The notes below the pieces were generated by a model, which saw only the letters and a list, made by a program, of their open reading frames with translations, was not told the origin of the DNA and searched no databases. A stretch of 64,000 bases of DNA from Odontesthes bonariensis (taxonomy: Eukaryota; Chordata; Actinopteri; Atheriniformes; Atherinopsidae). A program made the position numbers and the translations under genes. Each line of letters opens with the position of its first letter. The stretch's first letter is position 1. Of the stretch, positions 1-10,400 are shown in pieces. The stretch lies in contig NC_134506.1 in NCBI RefSeq assembly GCF_027942865.1, positions 15,274,436-15,338,435 of the forward strand, written 5' to 3'.

Positions 1-85
1 CACTGCTAAAACAGTACAGGCAATGTGTGGGCAGGCACATTCTTAATAAAAAGTACACTTGTTAAGTATTTGTCAGGGGACTTAC

Positions 86-490
86 CATTCTGCAGGATGT
101 TCTTATATTTTACTTTGGCTTGCTGCCATGTCCGTTTTGGCCCAGTCATGTTAAATCTACACCCACAAAAACACACAATGAAACAGTAGAGGAGCATGGA
201 GTTACATTTAGATAGTTTCACTCACATGCAGTCAATTTCAACTTATTCATAATCAAAGTAGGCTACAAATATGTTAATTAACATTTTATTTGAATTGTAG
301 CCTAATTGTGATAGTTTCAGTGGAGTGGTGAGAGTGTATTTGTGCACTACTTACGCATTCAGGCGGTCAGAAATGGTTTGCCACGCTTGCTCCCTTTGTT
401 TTTTAACTGTGGCAGTATTTCCTTTTTGTTTTATTTTCTCCTTCACCTCTTCATATGCTTCCATTAATAGTTCTTGGCATGATGTATTTC
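86..490 (-). CDS. Myb/SANT-like DNA-binding domain fragment of a transposon gene (partial)
   Basis: Two exons on the minus strand encode the start of a Myb/SANT-like domain of the type found in teleost Harbinger-associated and NAIF1-like proteins. The first exon runs from about 490 (frame open; first in-frame Met at 464) to a GT donor after 355 and encodes LLMEAYEEVKEKIKQKGN and QREQAWQTISDRLNA. The second, 86-156, follows an AG acceptor and encodes FNMTGPKRTWQQAKVKYKN. The phase (2+1) is kept across the junction and a GTAAGT donor follows at 85, so the gene continues beyond the left edge. The tryptophans spaced along the helices are the usual SANT signature. Such proteins are normally the DNA-binding partner of a Harbinger nuclease. 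No nuclease is visible here, so this is either a copy truncated by the window or a relic. I cannot tell whether it is still expressed. Confidence 0.6.
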
Positions 491-548
491 AACGTATTTC
501 TCCCCAGCGGAGCAAGAAGTTCTTGCTCCGCTGGGGAGAAATACGTTG
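490..548. repeat. Perfect palindrome, 29-nt arms, 1-nt spacer
   Basis: Bases 490-518 and 520-548 are exact reverse complements around a single G at 519. The left arm begins CAACGTATTTCTCCCCAGCG. Such a tight perfect inverted repeat could extrude as a cruciform or fold as an RNA hairpin. It lies directly upstream (minus sense) of the Myb/SANT-like exon. It may be a tiny foldback remnant or a recent palindromic duplication. Confidence 0.9.
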
Positions 549-932
549 CCATGGTGAATCAGTGAATCTATGATCGATCGTGGGGTCTATTTAAGCAAGC
601 CGTGTGCAGCACTTATCCAGGATTGGTTTCACCTGGCTTGGTGAATCTGTGTCTGCTCATCCTGGCTTGGCCTTTGTGCAACCAACTAAGCCTGGGCGCC
701 CATGTTTTGGATTACTTGAACCTGGCGAAGTAATATCCTGGATGTCTAAATCCTGCTTTTGTGCAACGGGCCCCAGGACTGTGCCATGCATCCCTAAAAG
801 GCCTGATATGTTTTATTTCACAAATATATTAGGCGTTGAGAATGCAAAAAAGGGAAAAGGTGGCATTTTTCAACTTGAAAAGGGTCAAATTTGACCGATA
901 AAATAAAGTTTACAGTGTGTTAAAAAAAATAC
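549..932. other. Non-coding flank of the Myb-like element
   Basis: No gene is seen. The stretch repeats the phrase TTTGTGCAAC (near 671 and 757) and CCTGG-rich words. I read it as non-coding sequence of the neighbouring Harbinger-like element, but this is inferred. The plus-strand open frame at 604-894 has no recognisable protein content. Confidence 0.35.
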
Positions 933-1589
933 TACTATATGGGTCAATGACATATAAGGGTTGGCATGATGACAAATTTAAAAATATGTTTTCAACCTGT
1001 TAAAACAACATGACCAAAGACCGTTAGAATGTATATTTTGCATTTCTGTTGGTTTCATAGTATTTGATATGACATTTCTACCATTTTTAAGCAAATACAG
1101 AGCTAATGGCCCATTATTTTGTCAAATGGTGTAACCACAAAACAATTCATATTTATTTGATATTTCACCCTCTAAGATTTTATGTAAGTGTAGCCATGAA
1201 AACAAGTAATTGATTTTCAAATATCACATGAAAAATATTTTGTTATATCTATTTTTAAATTTAGATTACATGGATTTTTTTATCGAGCCGAGCAAGACAG
1301 TATGTTGTGAACATTTAAGTTTTCTGCATATTCCTTGACCAGTTGGGTAAAAATGGTTTTAAAACACATTACTACAGTGTACTTGAATACTTAAATCTCA
1401 TCCATAGTAACTTTTTTGTATAATATGAGATTTTTGGAAAAAATACTGGTTACGCCAATTGACACATCGGTTACACCAACTGACCATAAAACATCTACAG
1501 CAAAAGGACAAGAAATTGACACAGAAAATAGTCATCAAGGTAAACTGAATTGGATATTTTAATACTCCATATCAAAAATGATTTCATAA

Positions 1590-1888
1590 CAACAATGAAG
1601 AAACAGGATTAATTTGTGATCTATTCTGGATTAATTTGTGTTCTATTTCAGTTCAGATCTCATACAATTTCAGTCTATACCCATTGTTTTCAAAAAGAGT
1701 AAGAGAAAGTGTGTGTGAAAGAGAATAAGAGTGAGTGAAAGAGTGAGTAAGATCATATCTTAACAACCATGAAGAAACAGGATTAACTTGTGATCTATTC
1801 TCATACAATTTCAGTTTGTAAAATAACAGCCTTTGCTTTCAAAGAAAGAGTGAGTGAGAGAGAGTGTGTGTGAGTGAGAACAAGAGAG

Positions 1889-1919
<31 letters not shown>

Positions 1920-1930
1920 GAGTATCATCA
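1590..1930. repeat. Diverged tandem duplication with GA-rich and (AAAG)n microsatellite
   Basis: The phrase ATGAAGAAACAGGATTAA and the following bases occur near 1594 and again near 1768, each followed by CATACAATTTCAGT and a GAGTGAG/GTGTGTG-rich run. The second unit ends in an (AAAG)n tract at about 1887-1919. This is a duplicated unit of roughly 175 bp inside the 3.3 kb element. Confidence 0.6.
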
Positions 1931-2149
1931 TTCATTGTGAGAGAGTATCATCATTAATTTCTTTCATCACTAAACTGTTCGGATTACACTTTTAAAAACC
2001 CGAGAACCATCAGTGTAAGTTCATGCCATCTGATGAGATCTGAACAAATTATTTAACATTAACATAACAATATAAATGAAACAGCGTCTCAGAAACGTAA
2101 GACTTGAAATATTTCTGCCCAGAAAAGTTGAGTCTGTGGAAGAAAGACA

Positions 2150-3093
2150 TTAACCTTTCAAGTTGTGTGCTTGGAACTGTTTCCAGGCATCTTCTGTTAG
2201 TTTGGAATGACGTGAGTTCACAGGTTCTGGCTCAGAAATAACGTGGAGAACATCAGACTCGTAATAAAACAAGATGTCAGGTGGATGAGGCCAGGTGAAG
2301 ACATTCTTCTCGGCTAGCTGTTGCATGCAGCTTACCTCAACTTCATCCCCAACCACCTGAATGATTTGCCCCACAAATGGTTTGCCCTCGAATCGAACAA
2401 GAGCAAACTTTCCTTGCCTACTTTCCTGATCCTCCACGCTGTCAGGTGTTGAAGTGGTGGCTGGTGGATCCCGGAAATCAACTGCAGTTGGCCCATGACA
2501 CTTGCAGACATTGGGTCTTCTGCAAAAGCAAGAAATGTCCCAGTACTGAATGACAGCTGGCTCTTCACAGGTCACTTGATGTATCTTGAGTGTGCCTTTT
2601 ACTGCTGGAATGAAGGCCGGGACTTTTTCATCATATAGATTGGGAGTTAGGTTTAGAACATCAATAAGTACCCTTTTGTTCTCCCTATACTGTCTCTGGT
2701 ACTGCTTCCACCTTTTCCTCATCTTCTCCTGATTCCGTTTGGAGAGCTGTGCTACTGGGGTGTTCACAATCTTTCCCTCTCCCTTCCTCCTTTGGTAGCT
2801 ATAAATACAATGTAAAAATAAAACAATTAGCCTTTTATATCTAGAATAATCCTCTCACTCCTCTCATTTCCACAGCCTATCTACATCACTGACTTTATTC
2901 TTCACATGAAAAATGTGCGTGTGTGTGTGTGTGTGTGTGTGCTTGCATGCCTGTGTCCGAATGTGTGTGTGTGCATGCTGTTGCGTGTGCACTACCTTGC
3001 CCGTCTTTTTGCCAGGTAAATTGCTTTAGCAGCAGGATCTGCGTTCACTTGCGCTCTGTGGCGAGCCACTTTTTCCTTGCTTGTAAGTGGCAT
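2150..3093 (-). CDS. Unassigned 248-aa protein of the 3.3 kb element (two exons)
   Basis: Exon 1 is 2996-3093 (ATG at 3093, starting MPLTSKEKVARHRAQVNADP) and exon 2 is 2150-2798. A GT donor after 2996 and a TATAG acceptor before 2798 join in frame (98 + 649 bp = 249 codons including stop). The N-terminal third is strongly basic and helical (ADPAAKAIYLAKRRAR, RKRWKQYQRQYRENKR), a pattern I associate with proteins recurring in many copies in fish genomes. The middle has a compact Cys/His cluster, CFCRRPNVCKCH, likely zinc-binding. The C-terminal part (RQGKFALVRFEGKPFVGQII, then PHPPDILFYYESDVLHVI) has the look of a small beta-barrel of Tudor or SH3 type. I do not recognise a catalytic triad. 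Role is unknown; DNA or chromatin binding for the element is an inference. Confidence 0.65.
2915..2941. repeat. (TG)n microsatellite
   Basis: A run of GT dinucleotides sits just downstream (minus sense) of exon 1 of the unassigned element gene, within its intron. It is about 13 repeats and may differ between copies. Confidence 0.85.
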
Positions 3094-4403
3094 CTATTGG
3101 GGGACAAGAAGTACACTTTATTTATAATAAATGTATTATTTTTTGTATTATTTATTCATAATTTAAACATGTTTACATACAACATAATAAAATATTCAAA
3201 ATATATTGTGGAAGTTAAAATTTTAAATAAAAAATATTGACATTTCAAAAATCACTTAAAATACAATCTAAATGAAACCCTATTAAAGCTACTGTTCATG
3301 CTACAGTTGGTCACTATTTAAATTAGAAAAATAATACAATTGCCACCTTAAATTACATACTCTTTGGCCTGAATCTGATCAAATTGTTCTCAAACAGAAA
3401 GGAGTCAAATGGTGTAACCGGTTACAACATTTGACATTTCTATTTAAAATCAAAATTTGTAGGCATTATTATGGACAACTATGTACACACTTGACCTTTA
3501 TGTGAATATTCAAACACAGTTTTTACATTAAATTCAATATTTTATGATTATTATGGTTTATCAACATTTTAAGGAGGTCATACCATTTGACATGTAAACT
3601 AAGCTTGCCTGACCATGGCCTAAAAACACTTAATTATTAACAATTTTAAAGAGAGTTACCACAGCCCTTTTATGGCGTTACTAACCTTGACTCATAGCAG
3701 TTGGGGTCTTCAGGGGTCCTTCTCTGTGACATCATTTCCTGTCACATGATCTTCTGACTAATAGCAGAGAGTCTCTATTCTGTATTGTGTTCTGTAAAAG
3801 TCTGTAAATACTTACAAAATGGCTCCTTAAATGGCGGTTACACCACTTGACATTTCAAGTGGTTGATGTGACAGACATGATTCCCCATATTCATTAAAAT
3901 ATTCAGAACAATGGGATTTCATTACTTTTATTTCATATTGTAAAGTTCTTATGCAAGATCAAGCCAGATTATTTTATAAGGGATTTCAGAGAGAATTTCA
4001 CATTTTTTTCAGCAAGTGTAATTATTTGGTTCATGTTTTTGTGGTTACACCATATTGACATTTTTATCCAAATTCTCTCAATACTCTCTAAAATTGAATA
4101 AATCCCAAACTTTAAGATTAGGGTTTGATGAGAATGGTGTTGGAAAATAATTTGTCAATTTATTTTCAAATTTTAACAATTTTAAATGTATCTAACCCAT
4201 ATGTACACAAAAAAATGAGCGTCACGTCATTGACCCATATACTATATACCATAAATATACAAGTATATATATGCATGATAGACCCAAAACAACATGCTGC
4301 GTGGACTCTTCCAGACGGTTACATAACAAGAAAACAGTTCAGCTTCCGCGAGATCAGACTTTGCGACAATTCGTCAGAGGAAATCGCCAGGGAGAGCAGA
4401 CCG

Positions 4404-4436
4404 ATGGCTGCGGTCCTCCAATGTAAACTACATTAG
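4404..4436 (+). promoter_or_regulatory. Short upstream ORF in the KHDC4 leader
   Basis: An ATG at 4404 opens a 10-codon frame (MAAVLQCKLH) ending in TAG at 4434-4436, 41 bp before the KHDC4 start at 4478. It lies in the likely 5' untranslated region, whose start I cannot fix. If transcribed it could reduce translation of the main frame. Confidence 0.45.
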
Positions 4437-4477
4437 AAGCAGCTCAAATTTCATTGTCGATTTGTTGGAGTAGTGCT

Positions 4478-7400
4478 ATGTCTTCGGGAATGACAGGACA
4501 AACGTCGTAAGTATTTGTTTGCTTTGAAATAGATGTGATAATGCCAGCAACGTGCTAAGAAGCTAAAACCACACTGCATATTTTCGCCATGAGCAAGCTG
4601 GCTAAGTAAGCTAACATTGGCTGCGGTGCTTCGGTTGGCTAGCAAACGACTAACAACCTGGCCTTTAAGGAAAAGTTAGCTTTTATGGGTTTTGTTTGCA
4701 CACTAAAACGTCGATTCAAGGCGTCTGGTGTAACGTAATGTTGCCAGAATAACCCAGCACAACCTTACCTTGAAATCAAAGTGGATATTTGATGTTGCGA
4801 ACAACCGAAATCTGAATCGTAATTTGATACGTTAGCTAGCTTAGCTTTAGCTTCAGCTTCAGTGTCTGTTAATGCTAACTTACTTGTGTTGTTTGTGTAG
4901 TCAATAGTAACTCCCGCTTGTTTGGTATAAAAAGCTTATATTCTTTCAGCTTTCCCCAGAACATATTTTGAACATGCCGTACCTTTTTAAACAGAGAAAA
5001 TTCCCAGTCCTATTCTGCCTTTCTAACGTTTCACGATGTCAGTCTTTCTTCATTTTAGCGCCATCATAATTTAGCACTTTTTTTTTTTTTTTTTTTTAAA
5101 TGACAAATTGCTAAAAAGGCAAATTAAGGTCAACAAATCGCTTCCTACATGGAAGCTTGCTTGCCTTGAAATCAAATATGCCAAGAACGTTATGGGTGGG
5201 ACTGCAACACAATTCCTTTAACAATGTCATCAGTAGATGATCGTTACTATGCGGTAGGTCACATATTAGAAGTTGCCTGTCTGGCTATAAACATTAGGTA
5301 CCATCAAGCCATTACAGAACAGTGACCCAATAGCATAAAGTAGAATCATACCCAGTGTGAAAAAGTGTTGATAGATATGAAAAATTGTGTGGTTAGCTCA
5401 AATTATTACATTCAAGCAGTTATGTCGTGATTGAGTCGAGTCTAAACCTAATTTTTTGTCTTTTCTTTTATTCTCAGCTGCCTAAACAGTCGTTGGGATC
5501 AGCCAGCCCAACCTAAACAGAATGTAGATGTACAGCAGCAGAGGAGTATTGGAAATGCACCTCTACCTGTCTCTTTATCAGGAGTTGTCAGCTCTGCGGG
5601 TTCAAATAGCACAGTCTCCCAGCCACAGGAAATGAGAGAAAAGTCTACTCCTCAAGGAGTTGAGATGGCAGCAGCAATGGCTGCTAAAATAAATGCCATG
5701 TTAATGGCAAAAGGAAAGCTTTTGACTCCTCCACCGTTACTTGCAAAGGTGCGTGTTTTTAGAAAACTTTAATTATTTGTGCGTCTAATTGTGCAGTGCT
5801 GAATGACTGAGATTGTTTTTGGTTTTTTTTGTTGTTGTTTACTTCTCATCTTTAAGACACCTCCAAGTATCCCTGTACCAACCACTACAGAAGAGGTGGT
5901 GGTGACAGAGGTTGACATAAATGATGTTCCACTAAACTGCAGGGATCTTCTTACTAAAGGCAAAACGCAAGAAGAGGTAAGTAGGAAACATGCATATTAG
6001 TGGTAGATCTGATGCACCACATTCAAGAAAAGAAAATGGGGTATATAATAAGTTCTAATTATTTCTTATCTTTTCCAGATCCGACAGTTTAGTGGGGCTG
6101 TTGTCTCAACAAAAGGTTATTACATGAGTGAAGCTGACAAGGGAAACGGAGGAGGGTATGTATTCACCCATGGCTCAATGTTTTGGGGTTGGTTTTGTTT
6201 TTCCAATGCATTATAATTTATATATTCAAGGTCCCGTATCATGAAAATGTGTTTAAGCAAGGTTTATAAAAAAAAATAATAATCATACGTAAAACATAAG
6301 TCTTTAAGTCTGATGTCATTCCTCTTGCTCCTTTCAACTAGACTTTATCCAGACTTTACTTCAGTAAGAATTTTCACCCAGTTTCTGCACTGCAGTTGGA
6401 CAACTAATCGTTGCTGAGCTATCAATTTTCACCTTTTGTCTGGCTCCTTTTAGATTGAGCCACTGATCTAAAAAGCGAAAGGTTACCAGGCACTTCTGCT
6501 ACTTCTAAAATGTCTCTGCTCCTTTCAAAACGGCAAATGTTCTGTAGTTGGTTACAAAACACAGGTCTTTAATGCCTTTTTTTGTATGAGGTATGTTACT
6601 ATTTAATTTATTATCAACCGTAGAAGGGGGCCTACACCCACTATTTTTTGCCGAATAGACAAGGTTGGTGTGTACTGCTCTGTTCTATTCTTTCTATTGT
6701 CAGACAATGAAGCAAGTCTGAAATGGTAACCCAAATGCAGCACATTCAGGCCCTAATACCTTTTCACCCCTTGCCCCTCACTTTAGGCCCTATCCTTCCA
6801 TTTTGTGTTCACATGAAGGTAGTTTGTCCTGTTTCGGTTGGAGTTGGGTTACACAAACAGATGAACAGTGTTTCCACACAGTTCAGATCAACGTTCAGTT
6901 TTAGCAAAGTGATTGCATTACATGTACATGCACACATTCATTTAACATTATGGGGGGAAATGATTACTGGATGGAATTTAGCATCCTGTTTATGTCAAGG
7001 TTGGGCCTGAGACTACATGTTAATCCATTCACGTACAAGTTATTTTACAATCTGCCTCTGACAAAATAAATGTATACATAATTCAAAATAGCTGTATCGT
7101 CATTTTGGCTTTATTTACCTTTTTAAAATTATCTCTGAAAATTGGAATTTCAATAGACCGTTTAAGTTTCAGAACTCTTACAGGAAATGCCCCACCAATC
7201 CCTAAGAAATGCTAGATGGAGACTAAAAAATCATACTTAGTACTTTTAATGAAAAAAATGTCTTTTCAAATATATTATTGAGCTTTACGGTGACTGAGGA
7301 AAAATAACTGATGATGGTCTGTGTCCTCTCTGACTGTTAATTTGCTTTCTTTTAGAATAAGACCTTTGTATTTGCATGTCCAAGGAAAGACTCAAGAACA

Positions 7401-10400
7401 GGTCAACAGTAAGTCACACTTCTCTTTATCTTCTCTGTAAAAAAAAGGCTTGCATTGTCCTCATTTGATGTCATTCGCTCGTATTGTAATTATTCCTAGG
7501 CCTGTGTTTGTGACAAGTGGCAGACTTTCACCGATTGTGTGCTTGTTGCAACATTAGAGGCTGTGTTGAGGATAAAGGAGATCATCTCTGAGGATGTGCT
7601 GAGGGCCTCTGCAGCGTCGGGGGGACAGCAGGTTCCTGTAATACCACCACTCACAATCTACCCTCAGCCTCCTCGACCCGCCGTTCCCTCTCCCGTGTCA
7701 CGGACGCCCAACAACAACTCGGTGCCAGTCCAGGGACATCGGCCTGCAGCTCCTCATACAGGGGTAGGGAGACATATATGTGGTCCAATTCAAGCAACTA
7801 CAACCAGTAATGAAGCATTTGTTAAGGCTTTCTTGCAGTTTTATAACCAGTGTGATCGCGTTAATTTCAGTGTTACATAAACTCTTACAAGGAGGACAAG
7901 CTGTACTCTGCATATCATCATATTACTTGTTTCTATCATGTCTCCTTTCTTTTTGTCATATTAAACATGATTAAGATACTAGGAAGCTCGACATTGTACT
8001 CCTGTGGTATAGATTTCCTTATAGAGGTCCACAATAAAGTTTTTCATAGGCAAGAATCCATGGAAAAAACTTTAGATGTATATCATTATCATGTTACTCA
8101 ACGACATAAAGAAAATTTGGATTATACTGTATATAATTAAGTATACAGACATAGTGACCTGTGTTTTAAATTTGTTGTACTTAAATTCTGTTTAAAAATG
8201 GAGGTAAAGAAAGTGAGGCAAGTAAATATGTTGCCTTCACTGATACCCACCTCCAAAAACAACTAGCAGAGAGAACATCCCTGGTCTACAGTAAAAAGCC
8301 TTGGATTACTGCATCTGCTGACAAAACATTTTCACTGGCAGCTGAACATATTCCCTTAACTTAAATTTGGTAAGTATATTAAAAGACTTTTGTTTTTTCT
8401 TTCATTCATCTTCAGAGTTTTGTGCACACAAAGATTTTTGTGGGTCTGGATCAAGCGTCGAGTTCATTCAATGTAAAGGAAAAAGTCGAGGGTCCAGGAG
8501 GTTCGTATCTCAGTCATATCCAGACAGAGACCGGGGCTCGAGTCTTCCTCCGGGGAAAAGGATCTGGTTACATTGAACAGGCGTCAAAACGAGAGTCTTT
8601 TGAGCCTCTCTATGTCTACATCAGGTATGTTCATTCTTGGTGAAAGGTCATTTGACCTGTTGTGCTCGGTGGAACGCAGTTATGTTTTATTGAATTAAGT
8701 AAATTAATTCAAATCCATGTTGTGTGGTTTCATTTTTGAGCCCTGCCTGCGTGGAAATGCTGAAACCTCTTTTGTTTTGCTCTCTGGGTCCTTTACCGAG
8801 CCCGCTTCATCCTTTAACAACAAGGTTTCTTTGTGTCACAGCCACCCAAATGCAGCCGGATTGGAGTTGGCAAAGAAACTCACTGAAAGTCTGCTGGAAA
8901 CGGTAAGTTTGTGAAAATGTCCCGATAAATAGGATGTATGTGAGTGAGTTCATCTATATTTGAAGCGAGTCTATTGGGAGGTATAAGAAGGTGAAACTAC
9001 TGAAGCGTGTAGTTTTCACTGATACCCACCTCCAAAATTGACTGTGGTAGTGTGAACCACCTGATCTCCAGAGATAGGTCATGAGTGCTCTGCACCTACC
9101 CACAATCCCATTCAATTAAATGAATCAATGCAGCCTTTGTGGAAATTGCCTAGCTCATGAAGTCCTCCTTGTTTTCTCTCATTCTCCAGGTGAGAGATGA
9201 ACACGCCCGAACGGGTTCAGCGTACACAGCCACAGGCTCAACACAATGTGAGTATTCTAAAATCCTGTTGCTCAACTTATTCAAACGGTGTGACCAGATA
9301 TAAGTAATGGCTAACATCATCCCTCTTGTGATGATCATCCCATGGCATTTTTACAATAAGTTGGAAACGCACATTACAGTTGTCAAGTACACCCTGTTCT
9401 TGATCCATGTGATATATGCTATTAATTCAGCATTCTATACTGTCATTTCAGCATACGCAGCACATGGATTTACCCCTAATAGCAATTACTCTAACCAGGG
9501 GTCCTGGTATAACTACCCAGCAAATGGGTATGCTGGTGGCTATGCGGCATATCCAGGAGCTGGTGGTTATTGGAGTAATGCAAATGGTTCCCCAAGTTCT
9601 AACATGTCGACAAACCCTCCATCTTCTCAGGCAATGATTCAGTATCCGGTGTGTCCTAGGAAACCGCATCCCTATCTTGTTCAGGTAATTGTTGAAAATT
9701 AAAGCAGTTTGTTCTTGATGGTTTTTTTTTTGTTTGTTTTCATGTTTAAGAATATTAGTTTTTATCTTCAGGGTTTTACCCTAAATTGCTAGTTAGTACC
9801 ACGAGCATAATAAAACATGAAACCTTTTTGAGGAGTTTTATTTATTTTTTTGAATCCCATGGCAGCTTCAGTATATATGTGTTGGTTGTGCTCTACTTAA
9901 GGATCCAGGCAGTAGTGATACGGTGGAGCCTGAAGGATCTTTAAACAGCCCCCCTGAGTCAGGAAGTCCCAAACATCATTTCCAGGAGGAGGGAAAGGAT
10001 GAACAGGTTAGCTGGAGAGTAACGCCTGTCCATATCACTGAAAGATAATTCTGTCCATTTTAGCACGAACGTGTCCGTTAAAATGTTTTGACCTGACCTG
10101 CTTGTTGTCTGTTCACTTGGAACAGAAGCCTCACTGCTACACAACAAAAATGAAACAGAATTACACTTTAAGCATCTTCGAGCATTTTTGGCTGTCTGAT
10201 TCACATCTTTTTCTGTAATAGTCTATATGCTTATGTCTTTGATCATTTTTAGAGTGTTTAAAAATAGTTTTTGCTTGCCGACTAATTGCTGCCTTTCAAC
10301 ATAAAATGCAGATTTAGCTGCAACTCTGGATTCTCCCCGCTGAATAATTTGATTTATATGCAGTCAGAGGAGGAGACCATGTAGGATGATCAAACATGCT

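Larger units (their letters stand above)
1122..4060. repeat. Eight dispersed copies of a 17-bp motif inside the 3.3 kb element
   Basis: Copies close to GGTTACACCATTTGACA or its complement start near 1122 (-), 1448 (+), 1469 (+), 3405 (-), 3420 (+), 3576 (+), 3836 (+) and 4043 (+). The pair at 3405-3436 is back-to-back and nearly palindromic. All copies lie between an end and the gene, not within the coding exons. Subterminal repeats of this kind are typical binding sites for a transposon's own protein. Confidence 0.7.
938..4239. mobile_element. Complete 3.3 kb DNA transposon-like element, 14-bp TIRs, TACTA duplication
   Basis: The left end TATGGGTCAATGAC (938-951) is exactly repeated in inverted form at the right end (4226-4239). 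The flanking pentamer TACTA occurs at 933-937 and again at 4240-4244, as expected of a target-site duplication. The interior is AT-rich, carries a two-exon gene (2150-3093, minus strand) and has eight copies of a motif close to GGTTACACCAnnTGACA. I do not recognise a DDE transposase in it, so the superfamily is unassigned. It may be autonomous through the unknown protein, or mobilised by another element. Intact ends, a matching duplication and an open reading frame suggest fairly recent insertion. The right end lies about 240 bp upstream of the KHDC4 start codon. Confidence 0.75.

Noticed and set aside
7300-7345. Possible C/D snoRNA (TGATGA then CTGA) in KHDC4 intron 4
   Set aside because: The boxes are only about 13 nt apart and no terminal stem is present.
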